NCBI RefSeq assembly: GCF_000281065.1
Contig: NZ_AKKK01000003.1
Coordinates: 98,745 to 162,744 of the forward strand
Direction: 5' to 3'
From: Arthrobacter sp. M2012083
GTDB lineage: Bacteria > Actinomycetota > Actinomycetes > Actinomycetales > Micrococcaceae
DNA length: 64,000 nt
Under the pieces are notes generated by a model that ran no database searches, had not been told where the DNA came from, and worked only from the letters and a program-made list of their open reading frames with translations. The position numbers were made by a program, and so were the translations under genes. Position 1 is the first letter of the stretch; every line of letters begins with the position of its first letter. Positions 1 to 7,420 of the stretch are shown here, piece by piece.

Positions 1-1596
1 GACGTCCTGCTGGACGGCGCGGTGATTGCCGCCGTCGTCGACGCCGGAACCCTCGACGCGGCTTCCCTCACGGGGGCCGGCGCGGACCGTGTGATCGATG
101 CCACGGGCCTGGTCCTCAGCCCGGGCTTCATCGACATGCACGCACATTCGGACCTGCAGCTCCTGGTAAACAGGGACCACTACGCCAAGCTCAGCCAGGG
201 TGTCACCACCGAACTGCTGGGCCAGGATGGCCTGTCCTACGCGCCCGTGGACGATGCCACCCTGGCCGGTGTCCGCGAGAAGATCGCCGGCTGGAACGAC
301 AATCCTGCCGATTTTGACTGGAACTGGCGGACAGTTCGGGAGTACCTCGACCGGCTCGACGCGGAAGAAAACGGCGGCCGCATCGCCACCAACGCCGCCT
401 ACCTCGTTCCCCAAGGAACCGTCCGGGCCATGGTGATGGGCTTCGCGGAAGGCGACCCCACGCCGGAGCAGCAGCGGCAGATGCAGAACGTCATCCGCAC
501 GGCGATGGAGGAAGGCGCGGTGGGAATGTCCTCAGGCCTGACCTACACGCCTGGTATGTACGCACAAACCGAGGAACTGGCTGGACTCTGCCGGACCGTA
601 GGCGAGCTCGGCGGTTTCTACGCGCCGCACCATCGCTCCTACGGCAAAGGCGCACTGGGTGCCTACGCCGAGATGATCGGGCTGAGCCGCGACACGGGCT
701 GTGCGCTCCACCTCTCCCACGCCACCATGAACTTCGCGGAAAACAAGGGCCGCGCCGGGGAACTCCTGGACCTGATCGACGAAGCCCTGGACCACGGCGT
801 GGACATCACCCTGGACACCTACCCATATCTCCCCGGTGCCACCACGTTGAGCGCGATCCTGCCGAGCTGGGCGTCATCGGGTGGGACAGAGGCAACGCTG
901 GCGCGGCTGGCCGACCCGACAACCCGAGCACGCATCAGGGAAGCCGTGGAGGTCTACGGTTCCGACGGCTGCCACGGCGTGGTGGCCGAGTGGGACACCC
1001 TGGAAATCAGCGGCGTGCAGAACCCGGCGCTCGCGGGCTACGTCGGCAGAACCATCAGGGACATCGCTTCAGGGACCGGCCGGGAGCCGTTCGACGTGTT
1101 CGCGCAGATCCTCACGGAAGACCGCCTCGGCACCGGCATCCTTCAGCACGTGGGCCACGAGGAAAACGTCCAGGCCATCATGAAGCACCGCACGCACACC
1201 GGCGGCAGCGACGGACTCCTGGTCGGCGCCAAGCCTCACCCGCGAGCCTGGGGCACGTTCCCGCGCTACCTCGGCCACTACTCAAGGGACCTCGGACTCT
1301 TGAGCCTCGAGGAAATGGTCCATCACCTCACGGGCCGGCCCGCCGCACGACTCAAGCTCCATAACAGGGGACTTGTCCGGGAAGGCTATGCGGCCGACGT
1401 CGTGCTTTTCGATCCGGAAACCGTCCGCGACGAAGCCACTTTTGAGAACCCACGCCAGGCCGCCAGCGGCATCCAGTACGTCTTCGTCAACGGCACGGCA
1501 GCGATCTACGGCGGCAAAGCCACCGGTGCCCGCGCAGGCCGTGCCCTTCGTCGCACCAGCGACGGCCTCACCAGAGAAGGACAGCATGACTCCTGA
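1..1596 (+). CDS. N-acyl-D-amino-acid deacylase / D-aminoacylase family amidohydrolase (5' truncated)
   Basis: The frame is open from base 1, so the true start lies upstream. An internal GTG at 22 falls inside the conserved N-terminal beta-sandwich and is not credible as the start. The protein has the metal-binding HAHSD motif just after GFIDM, an SHATMN stretch further on, and a late GGSDG motif typical of D-aminoacylase/dihydroorotase-like amidohydrolases. The family removes acyl groups from N-acyl-D-amino acids or related amides using a carboxylated lysine or Cys/Zn centre. It overlaps the aldolase gene by 11 nt and is followed by a gluconate-type permease, so the operon probably handles an acylated amino-sugar acid or D-amino compound. 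The exact substrate cannot be read from sequence. Confidence 0.85.
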   Translation, partial: DVLLDGAVIAAVVDAGTLDAASLTGAGADRVIDATGLVLSPGFIDMHAHSDLQLLVNRDHYAKLSQGVTTELLGQDGLSYAPVDDATLAGVREKIAGWNDNPADFDWNWRTVREYLDRLDAEENGGRIATNAAYLVPQGTVRAMVMGFAEGDPTPEQQRQMQNVIRTAMEEGAVGMSSGLTYTPGMYAQTEELAGLCRTVGELGGFYAPHHRSYGKGALGAYAEMIGLSRDTGCALHLSHATMNFAENKGRAGELLDLIDEALDHGVDITLDTYPYLPGATTLSAILPSWASSGGTEATLARLADPTTRARIREAVEVYGSDGCHGVVAEWDTLEISGVQNPALAGYVGRTIRDIASGTGREPFDVFAQILTEDRLGTGILQHVGHEENVQAIMKHRTHTGGSDGLLVGAKPHPRAWGTFPRYLGHYSRDLGLLSLEEMVHHLTGRPAARLKLHNRGLVREGYAADVVLFDPETVRDEATFENPRQAASGIQYVFVNGTAAIYGGKATGARAGRALRRTSDGLTREGQHDS

Positions 1597-2221
1597 ACAA
1601 TTCCTCCAGCAGCTCGAAGCCGACCGCACCCTCGCCGTGGTCCGCGCCCCGTCCATCACGGACGCCGCGGATCTTTGCCGGGCACTGTCCGACGGCGGCA
1701 TCCGCAGCGTCGAACTCACGTACACCACCCCGGATGTGCTCAAGCACGTCCAGCGCGCGGCAGAGACGGCGGCGGATCATGGCGCCGCCGTCGGAATCGG
1801 CACCGTGATGACCGCTGACCAAGCCCGTGCAGCGATCGACGCCGGTGCCCAGTTCCTGGTGACGCCCGGCCTTCGCCCCGAGGTGGCCGCCGTTGCAGTC
1901 GCCGCCGGCATCCCGTTCAGCCTCGGCGCCATGACCCCCACGGAGGTGGCGCAGGCCTTGGATCTTGGCTCGTCCGCCGTCAAGATTTTCCCCGCCCGCC
2001 AGCTCGGCCCGGCGTACTTGAAGGATCTGCAGGGCCCGTTCCCGGGCATCCGCTTGCTGCCTTCGGGGGGCATCGACGCCTCCAACGCCAAGAGCTACCT
2101 CGACGCCGGTGCTGCCGCAGTCTGCTGCGGCACCAGCGTAGTCCCACCCGCAGCCGTTGCTGCAGGTGACTGGGCAGACATCGCGGCACGTGCCGCAGCC
2201 TTCACCGGCACCCTCAAGTAG
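1586..2221 (+). CDS. eda: 2-dehydro-3-deoxy-phosphogluconate / 4-hydroxy-2-oxoglutarate aldolase
   Basis: A 211-residue class I aldolase of the KDPG/KHG family, matching the usual length of 200-215. The ATG at 1586 lies within the end of the amidohydrolase gene after a GAGAAGGA ribosome site, which implies translational coupling. Visible signatures are VELTYTTP (active-site Glu region), TPGLRPEV, and the Schiff-base lysine in SSAVKIFPA. The enzyme splits 2-keto-3-deoxy-6-phosphogluconate to pyruvate and glyceraldehyde-3-phosphate, or the analogous hydroxy-oxoglutarate. Next to a deacylase and a GntP permease it probably performs the last step of sugar-acid breakdown. The choice of KDPG over KHG or an unphosphorylated substrate is not resolved. 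Confidence 0.88.
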   Translation: MTPEQFLQQLEADRTLAVVRAPSITDAADLCRALSDGGIRSVELTYTTPDVLKHVQRAAETAADHGAAVGIGTVMTADQARAAIDAGAQFLVTPGLRPEVAAVAVAAGIPFSLGAMTPTEVAQALDLGSSAVKIFPARQLGPAYLKDLQGPFPGIRLLPSGGIDASNAKSYLDAGAAAVCCGTSVVPPAAVAAGDWADIAARAAAFTGTLK

Positions 2222-2243
2222 GACTTACCCAGAAAGACTCGTT

Positions 2244-3635
2244 ATGACTGAATTCCTTGAATGGCTGCGGCACGATACCGCCGGCCTGCTCCTCCTGGCA
2301 GGTGCCGGCATTGCCCTCCTGCTGTTCCTGATCATCAAGGTCAAGCTCGAACCGTTCATCGCCTTGGTGGGGACCGGTGTGATCGTGGCCCTGGTGGGTG
2401 GTATCTCCGTGGAGGCCTTGGTCGGCTCGGCCACCAAAAGCAGCGACGCCCTCATTGAGAAGGGCTTCGCCGGCATCCTCGGCCACATCACGGTAATCAT
2501 CGGCCTCGGTACCGTCCTCGGTGCCATTCTTGAGCGGTCCGGCGGTGCTGAGGTGCTGCTCGGAAGGCTGGTGAAGATCTTCGGCGAAAAGGGCACTCCG
2601 TTGGCCATGGGTATCACCGGCTTCGTGCTGGGTATCCCCGTGTTCTTCGACATCGGCATCTTTGTCCTTGCCCCGCTGGTTTACGTCGCCGCAATCCGTG
2701 GCGGCAAGTCGCTGGCCCTTTACGCCCTGCCGTTGCTCGCTGGACTCTCCGTGACGCACGCCTTCCTTCCTCCGCACCCCGGCCCCGTTGCTGCGGCCGG
2801 ACTGTTCGGCGTGGATCTCGGCTGGATCATCCTCATGGGCCTCATCTGCGGTATTCCTGCATGGTTCGCTTCGGGCATCCTGTGGGGTACCTGGATCGGC
2901 AAGCGCGTCATGGTTTCCGTCCCGGAGGATCGGATCGTCCCGGAGTCTGAGGAAGCCAAGGGCCACGAACCGTCCATCGGGCTGGTACTGCTGGCCATCG
3001 GCTTGCCCATGATCCTCATTCTCGGCGGCACGTTCGGCAATATCTTCGCTCCCGCAGGCACATTCCGCGACATCCTCCAGTTCTTCGGCAACCCGGCCAT
3101 TGCGCTGACCGTCGCCGTGCTCCTGGCAATGTGGCTCCTGGGAATCCGCCGCGGCATGACCTCCGCCGAACTCAGCGAAATCACGGGTTCCTCGTTGCGT
3201 CCCGTGGGCATGATCCTGCTGGTTGTTGGCGCGGGCGCCTTCTTTGGTGCCGTCCTCTCCGCCACAGGCGTTGGCAAGGCTGTGGCGGATACGTTGTCCC
3301 AGGCCGGGCTTCCCATCATCCTTTCCGCGTTCGTGATCAGCGCCGGCATGCGCATCGCCCAGGGCTCGGCCACCGTTGCAATCGTGACCACCGGCGGCAT
3401 CCTGGCCCCCAGCCTCGCCTCCGGGTATTCGCAGCCGCAGCTCGCGTTGATCGTAGTGGCCATATCCTCGGGCTCCATTATCGCCAGCCACGTGAATGAC
3501 GGCGGATTCTGGATCATCTCCAAGTACTTCAACATGTCAGTCAAGGACACCCTGAAGACATGGACCGTGTTGGAAACGGTGCTCTCCATAGTGGGGTTCG
3601 GTATGGCGGCGTTGCTGTACACGTTCGTCCGGTGA
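2244..3635 (+). CDS. GntP-family gluconate/sugar-acid:H+ symporter
   Basis: A 463-residue, highly hydrophobic protein with about 12-14 membrane segments, the usual GntP size. Conserved stretches include GFVLGIPVFFDIGIFVLAPL, the HAFLPPHPGPVAA loop and the late AQGSATVAIVTT and SHVNDGGFW motifs that mark the family. The ATG at 2244 is preceded by AGAAAGA and lies 22 nt after the aldolase stop. It is the last gene of the operon and is followed by hairpins at 3636-3662 and 3746-3790. The family imports gluconate and other aldonates by proton symport. Here it presumably imports the substrate of the amidohydrolase and aldolase. Confidence 0.9.
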   Translation: MTEFLEWLRHDTAGLLLLAGAGIALLLFLIIKVKLEPFIALVGTGVIVALVGGISVEALVGSATKSSDALIEKGFAGILGHITVIIGLGTVLGAILERSGGAEVLLGRLVKIFGEKGTPLAMGITGFVLGIPVFFDIGIFVLAPLVYVAAIRGGKSLALYALPLLAGLSVTHAFLPPHPGPVAAAGLFGVDLGWIILMGLICGIPAWFASGILWGTWIGKRVMVSVPEDRIVPESEEAKGHEPSIGLVLLAIGLPMILILGGTFGNIFAPAGTFRDILQFFGNPAIALTVAVLLAMWLLGIRRGMTSAELSEITGSSLRPVGMILLVVGAGAFFGAVLSATGVGKAVADTLSQAGLPIILSAFVISAGMRIAQGSATVAIVTTGGILAPSLASGYSQPQLALIVVAISSGSIIASHVNDGGFWIISKYFNMSVKDTLKTWTVLETVLSIVGFGMAALLYTFVR

Positions 3636-3662
3636 CCTGACGGCAGCTGAGGTGCCGTCAGG
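3636..3662 (+). terminator. Hairpin directly after the GntP gene
   Basis: A perfect 10-bp stem (CCTGACGGCA at 3636-3645, TGCCGTCAGG at 3653-3662) with a 7-nt loop begins right after the permease stop codon. The sequence GGTGACCTGACGGCA is repeated directly at 3631 and 3661. There is no T tract, so it may attenuate rather than fully terminate; the stronger terminator lies about 85 nt further on. Confidence 0.5.
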
Positions 3663-3745
3663 TGACCTGACGGCACCCGAGCCAGGTGGCGGCGTCGTGC
3701 GCTTCTCCCTGCGAGCTGTACCGTGGCCACCCACATTGAAATGAC

Positions 3746-3790
3746 AACGGCCTCGACACGCCTAAGAAAGGGTGTGTCGGGGCCGTTTTT
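3746..3790 (+). terminator. Rho-independent terminator of the amidohydrolase-eda-gntP operon
   Basis: The arms AACGGCCTCGACAC (3746-3759) and GTGTCGGGGCCGTT (3774-3787) pair over 14 bp with a single G-T wobble and are followed by a short T run. This is a canonical intrinsic terminator reading in the plus direction. Confidence 0.85.
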
Positions 3791-3842
3791 GCGTCAAAGA
3801 AGGTGGTGGCCGCACGTGGAGCAACCGTCGCTTAAACAAAGA

Positions 3843-3881
3843 GCTCCGGAGTGCGTTATTGGGGGATACGCACTCCGGAGC
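3843..3881. terminator. Perfect 14-bp inverted repeat between convergent genes
   Basis: GCTCCGGAGTGCGT at 3843-3856 is matched by its exact complement at 3868-3881 around an 11-nt loop. It lies in the 337-nt gap between gntP and the convergent universal stress gene, so it could terminate the latter (minus strand, followed by CTCTTTGTTT). Apart from this hairpin and the two listed before it, I see nothing in 3636-3972. Confidence 0.55.
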
Positions 3882-3972
3882 GGTCTTTGAGCAGGGGCTC
3901 TCGCCATCCTGCAGTAATTACTCTACGTGCCGTGCGACGCCTTCGCCACCACCTCGAATAAGTACTTTCGCT

Positions 3973-4479
3973 TTAGTTTTTATGGGCAGCTTCATGCCTC
4001 TTCTTTTGGGGCACAATCAGCACCGGACGCCGCTGGTGATGACTCAGCCAGGCTGCCACCGAGCCGTTCAGGGCTTCGGAAATCCGGTGCCCCAGTCCAG
4101 GTTCGGGGGTCCCTACGATGATCATTGACGCATCGATATCCGCGGCCAAGCGGCCCAGTGCGCGGGCAGGGTCACCGGCAAGCAAGCGCAAAGTCCAATC
4201 TGCCGTACCGCCGTCCATGGCCTCCGCGATGGCCTTTCCAAGATCACCACGGACGGCCGCGACGTCCTCGTCATCTTTTTCGGGATGCAGCGACATCCGG
4301 TGTGTCTCGCGCGAGGGGTCCCACTCCACCAGGTAGCTGGCCTCATCCACATAAGCGCAAACCAGCGGCACGCCCATCTGTTCGGCGAGGGTCCTGGCAG
4401 TTTGGAGGACCTCCACATGCTGATCCGGCAGCACTCCTACCACCAAGGGGATCCGTCCGCTGAAACCTTCCGCAGCCAT
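3973..4479 (-). CDS. Universal stress protein, UspA family
   Basis: A single-domain Usp fold of 168 residues. The start PLVVGVLPDQH gives the first strand, and GTPEPGLGHRISEALNGSV matches the ATP-binding signature G-2X-G-9X-G-S/T. Actinobacterial Usp proteins of this type bind ATP and support survival under starvation or oxidative and osmotic stress. The gene stands alone, convergent with the GntP operon and divergent from the small gene at 4608. The C-terminus ends in a basic KKRHEAAHKN tail. No regulatory element is clear in its 128-nt upstream gap. Confidence 0.88.
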   Translation of the reverse strand: MAAEGFSGRIPLVVGVLPDQHVEVLQTARTLAEQMGVPLVCAYVDEASYLVEWDPSRETHRMSLHPEKDDEDVAAVRGDLGKAIAEAMDGGTADWTLRLLAGDPARALGRLAADIDASMIIVGTPEPGLGHRISEALNGSVAAWLSHHQRRPVLIVPQKKRHEAAHKN

Positions 4480-4607
4480 ACCCTTATTGTTGCGCTGCGG
4501 CGCGTGCTTGAACAGCTACTTGGGCTCACCGGGACCCTTGTAGACGTTCCTGACGCGGCCTAGGGTTAATCCGGGTCCACGGCCCATCCGAAGGAAGGCG
4601 GTCCGCG

Positions 4608-4808
4608 ATGGAAATCTACATGTGGTGGCTCGACTTGCACTTGGACAGCAAGGAGTGGTTGCGCGAAAACCTGCGTGCCGAAGAACTGCCGCTGCAGGTG
4701 CTGCAGCACATTGCCGAGGCCGGCGGGCCTCATCCGGACAAGGTCAGTGGTGTGTTGACCGTTGCGGATTGGGACTTCATCGAGACTCAGTCGGAGTTCG
4801 TGGACTGA
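4608..4808 (+). CDS. Small conserved-looking protein of unknown function (66 aa)
   Basis: A 66-residue acidic, tryptophan-rich protein with no signal peptide or membrane segment. The ATG at 4608 follows GAAGGCGG at a suitable distance, and codon usage is as GC-rich at third positions as its neighbours, which supports a real gene. No family is recognised. It stands alone between the divergent uspA and the convergent membrane-protein gene at 4868. Confidence 0.55.
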   Translation: MEIYMWWLDLHLDSKEWLRENLRAEELPLQVLQHIAEAGGPHPDKVSGVLTVADWDFIETQSEFVD

Positions 4809-4867
4809 CGGAGTTCGTGGAGTTACGGGGTCTGTCCTCAGCGGGATGGCGGTTCCCCGTGAACCCG

Positions 4868-5212
4868 CTAGGCGCAGCCGGCGGCTGGCCGAGCAGCCGA
4901 GACGATGACCTGTGCGGCAGTGTCCGGACCAAGCGAGGGGCTCTCTTGAGTTTGGGCCACCGCCGGCGCGGGCCTCTGCTTGGCGCGCATCCGGAGAAGG
5001 GCTACGGCTGAAATCAAGAACCAAGCCACATTCGTCACTACGGAGGGCCATGCTCCATGGAGCGTGCCGTTGACGATGAAGGCGCACGAGCCAAAGAGAT
5101 TCACGGTCTGGAAGGTGCTGCCTGCCTGCAACCAGCCCATGGACACCGCCATATAGCCGCCGAGCATCGCCACCGCACCGGCCCAACCGGTAATTTCGAA
5201 CAGCAGTTCCAT
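4868..5212 (-). CDS. CBU_0592-like small multidrug-resistance-type membrane protein
   Basis: A 114-residue integral membrane protein with about three to four hydrophobic segments and an N-terminal pattern (LLFEITGWAGAVAMLGGYM, then TFQTVNLFGS and GAWPSVVTNVAWFL) typical of the CBU_0592/DUF superfamily related to SMR proteins. A ribosome site AAGGACTCCC precedes the ATG at 5212. The cytosolic C-terminal 35 residues are Pro/Ala-rich. It is divergent from a LysR regulator across 182 nt, the classical arrangement for an LTTR and its target. Function is unknown; transport of a small compound is possible. Confidence 0.7.
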   Translation of the reverse strand: MELLFEITGWAGAVAMLGGYMAVSMGWLQAGSTFQTVNLFGSCAFIVNGTLHGAWPSVVTNVAWFLISAVALLRMRAKQRPAPAVAQTQESPSLGPDTAAQVIVSAARPAAGCA

Positions 5213-5324
5213 GGGAGTCCTTTCAGGATTTGGGCATTCCGAATGAAGCCGACGGGCGGTGTTCGATCCGGGATGGGGGCTTGATTCGATAGTCGGTATT
5301 GGGCGACTGAACCGTGCTTTTGAG

Positions 5325-5390
5325 TCAATATTGAGTGAGGAAGCCCTTTAGTTCAATTGCAATATTCTGAAGCCGGTGTTTAGGAGTACT
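5325..5390. promoter_or_regulatory. Candidate LysR-type operator region
   Basis: The 182-nt divergent gap contains two CAATATT repeats (about 5327 and 5362) and a TTCAATTGCAA dyad between them, in locally AT-rich sequence just upstream of the LysR start. This fits the usual position of an LTTR autoregulatory site but rests on position and dyad only. Confidence 0.3.
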
Positions 5391-5394
5391 TAAC

Positions 5395-6318
5395 ATGGAG
5401 ATGGACCCGCGCCGGCTGCTCGTGCTTCTTGCGGTCGCGCGCACTGGAGGTGTCCTTGCGGCAGCTGATGAATTGCGGATTACGGCCTCCGCAGTGTCGC
5501 AGCAACTGAGCAAACTCGAGAACGAGGCAGGGCAGGCGCTACTCCTCCGCACCCCCAAAGGCTCAGTGCTCACCCCCGCAGGCCTGGCAATGGCAGAGGC
5601 AGGGGAAGAAATAGAACGGGCGCTCAACGTGGCCCGGGCCCGGATGCAAAGCGAAGTCAATATCGCGGGGGTGGTGCGGGTGGGCGGATTCACCAGTTTC
5701 ATGCGCACGGTGGTGATCCCGCGCCTTCCCGAATGGCGCAGCCAATACCCCCAGTTGCAGATTCAGATCGTTGAGGACAGCTTTCCAGCCCTGATGCGGC
5801 TGCTCCGGCAGCGCCAGCTCGATGCTGTTGTGATTGAACAGGATTCGACGGCGGCAGAGCAGCGCCCGATGGCGGCCGGAATGGTCCAGGAACCCCTGCT
5901 CGATGAGCCGTGGAAGCTCGTGGTGCCCGCTGGAAGCCTGCTCGGCACGGACAACATTGACCTGAGCCGCTTGCACTTGCCGTGGCTGGGAGTCGAGCCA
6001 TCGGCAGCCAACACCGCAGTACTTGGGCGCCTGCGTCACTCGACGGGGGCCCGGATTGAGACTGTTCATCAATACCACGACACACTCACCGCGCTGGCAC
6101 TCGTTGCTGCTGGTGAGGGAGTTGCGATTGTGCCCACCCTGGCACTGACGGGCGTCGTCCATGACCAGGTGGACATCCTGGATGTTCCCGGCTTGGGGAC
6201 CCGGCACATCGCCTTGCGACGGTTCGATCGGAGAAAAGCCGCGAGCCTGCCCTTGGACACAGTGGCCCGCCTGCTTCGTGAGTCGGCGGCCGTGTTCGAC
6301 ACCCGTTCGGGTTCCTGA
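5395..6318 (+). CDS. LysR-family transcriptional regulator
   Basis: A 307-residue LTTR. Residues 1-60 hold the winged helix-turn-helix (LLVLLAVARTGGVLAAADEL, then TASAVSQQLSKLE), and residues 90-300 form the periplasmic-binding-like effector domain. The ATG at 5395 has AGGAG 12 nt upstream. It is transcribed divergently from the small membrane protein at 5212, which is the most likely target along with itself. The effector cannot be deduced. A strong hairpin at 6314-6350 overlaps the stop codon. Confidence 0.9.
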   Translation: MEMDPRRLLVLLAVARTGGVLAAADELRITASAVSQQLSKLENEAGQALLLRTPKGSVLTPAGLAMAEAGEEIERALNVARARMQSEVNIAGVVRVGGFTSFMRTVVIPRLPEWRSQYPQLQIQIVEDSFPALMRLLRQRQLDAVVIEQDSTAAEQRPMAAGMVQEPLLDEPWKLVVPAGSLLGTDNIDLSRLHLPWLGVEPSAANTAVLGRLRHSTGARIETVHQYHDTLTALALVAAGEGVAIVPTLALTGVVHDQVDILDVPGLGTRHIALRRFDRRKAASLPLDTVARLLRESAAVFDTRSGS

Positions 6319-6350
6319 CCTGTCCCGTCTTGAAGGCGGGACAGGTCAGG
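6314..6350. terminator. Bidirectional terminator between convergent genes
   Basis: CCTGACCTGTCCCG (6314-6327) pairs perfectly with CGGGACAGGTCAGG (6337-6350) around a 9-nt loop. It spans the LysR stop codon and lies 6 nt from the end of the convergent PEP-mutase-like gene, so it can serve both. Confidence 0.75.
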
Positions 6351-6356
6351 CATCAG

Positions 6357-7136
6357 CTAGTTCAGCGCAGGCGTGTCAGTAGGGATCACGCCCGAACCAT
6401 AGAGGTCCGTGGCAAGGTCCCGAAGTGCCCGCAGAGCTACCCGCTGGGTAAACGGACCATAGGAAACGCGGGCCACACCGAGTTCCTGAAGCTCGGCAGC
6501 CGGTAGGGCGCCGGGGGCACCGATCACGGAGAGCTTCCCGTGTCCGAGGCCTTCAACCAAGGGCTCGATGACCTCACGGGTCATGGCACCCGGCACGAAG
6601 ACCAGCGAAGCGCCGGCGTCAAGGAAGGCGCGTCCCCTGGCGATGGCATCCTCGATGCTGTCCTTGAGTGGACGGTCCCCACCCCGGGCAATCGCGTCTG
6701 TGCGTGCGTTCAGCTGGAACGCGATGCCTTCGTCCGCGGCGGCTGACATGATGGCTTGCACGCGGGCAACGGCTTCGTCGAAAGGCCGCAAGCGGTCCTC
6801 AACATTCGCCCCAACCACGCCGATCCCAATCGCCCGGCGGATGGTCTCGGCAGGGTCCTCGTAGCCGTCGTCCAGGTCTGCGGTGACCGGGTGGTCCACG
6901 GCGTCGACAATTCGCTTGACCCCTTCCAGCGCAACGTCCAACGGCATGGTTCCGTCGGCATATCCAAAGGCTGCAGCAATGGAATGCCCTGCTGTGGCAA
7001 TGGCCTTGGTCTCAGGAAGTTCTGCAACAGTGCGGGCACTGACGGCGTCCCACACATTCACCACGCTCAGGATTTCCGGCGCCTCGTGCAGGGCTTTCAG
7101 CTGGTGTGCACGCGCGTTGGTGTTTGCTTCAGTCAT
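6357..7136 (-). CDS. Isocitrate lyase / PEP phosphomutase family protein
   Basis: A 259-residue TIM-barrel of the ICL/PEPM superfamily (PEP_mutase-like short form). Signature stretches are NVWDAVSARTV, TAGHSIAAAFGYADG, the Mg-binding TADLDDGYED, ANVEDR and LNARTDAIARGG. The family includes PEP mutase, 2-methylisocitrate lyase, carboxyvinyl-carboxyphosphonate phosphorylmutase and oxaloacetate hydrolases. This short form usually carries a C-C or P-C bond lyase activity that cannot be assigned by sequence. It stands downstream of a broken metH fragment on the same strand and has no phosphonate genes around it, which argues against a phosphonate role. Confidence 0.8.
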   Translation of the reverse strand: MTEANTNARAHQLKALHEAPEILSVVNVWDAVSARTVAELPETKAIATAGHSIAAAFGYADGTMPLDVALEGVKRIVDAVDHPVTADLDDGYEDPAETIRRAIGIGVVGANVEDRLRPFDEAVARVQAIMSAAADEGIAFQLNARTDAIARGGDRPLKDSIEDAIARGRAFLDAGASLVFVPGAMTREVIEPLVEGLGHGKLSVIGAPGALPAAELQELGVARVSYGPFTQRVALRALRDLATDLYGSGVIPTDTPALN

Positions 7137-7164
7137 CGTTGCTCTCCATCATCGTTGTTCTCAG

Positions 7165-7353
7165 TCATCCACGTATGGGAACTCTCAGTTGCCATCCCCT
7201 GTGGAAGTCGGCCTCGAGGGACAACTCCCGGTCCCGCAGCATGGTGCCCATCGCGTCATCGGCGATGACCACCCGATGGTTCACCGCGTCCAGGAGCGAT
7301 TGGGAGCGGGCAGGACGGGTGACAGCATCAATATCGAGTGCAAAACGGGCCAT
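7165..7353 (-). pseudogene. 5' fragment of methionine synthase (metH) gene
   Basis: The 62-residue frame starts MARFALDIDA and then shows LLDAVNHRVVIADDAMGTML, which resembles the N-terminus of cobalamin-dependent methionine synthases (usually ...RVVIADGAMGTMLQ...). Resemblance ends near residue 50, just where the family continues with the EGCNEILN motif, and the frame stops 12 codons later. A full enzyme is about 1,200 residues, so this is a remnant, not a gene. The expected Gly of DGAMG is Asp here, consistent with decay. It lies between the GGDEF gene and the PEP-mutase-like gene on the same strand. The assignment rests on memory of the family's N-terminus. Confidence 0.6.
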
Positions 7354-7420
7354 AAGAACAGGTTAGGGGTGAGGCCCGACACTATGCGCCGTATGTCCAT
7401 GTACTACGGGCGCTGGTGAA

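Noticed and set aside
2214..3491. 425-residue frame on the minus strand across the GntP gene
   Set aside because: It is antisense to a clear permease, is rich in His/Gly/Asp without any domain, and has no ribosome site.
6357..7136. Phosphonate biosynthesis role for the PEP-mutase-like protein
   Set aside because: No phosphonopyruvate decarboxylase or other phosphonate genes are nearby, and the short form is common in other roles.
7369..7395. GGTGAGGCCCGAC stretch resembling the REP-like arm of 17997 and 27885
   Set aside because: Only about 10 bases agree and there is no complementary arm, so it is not counted as a copy.
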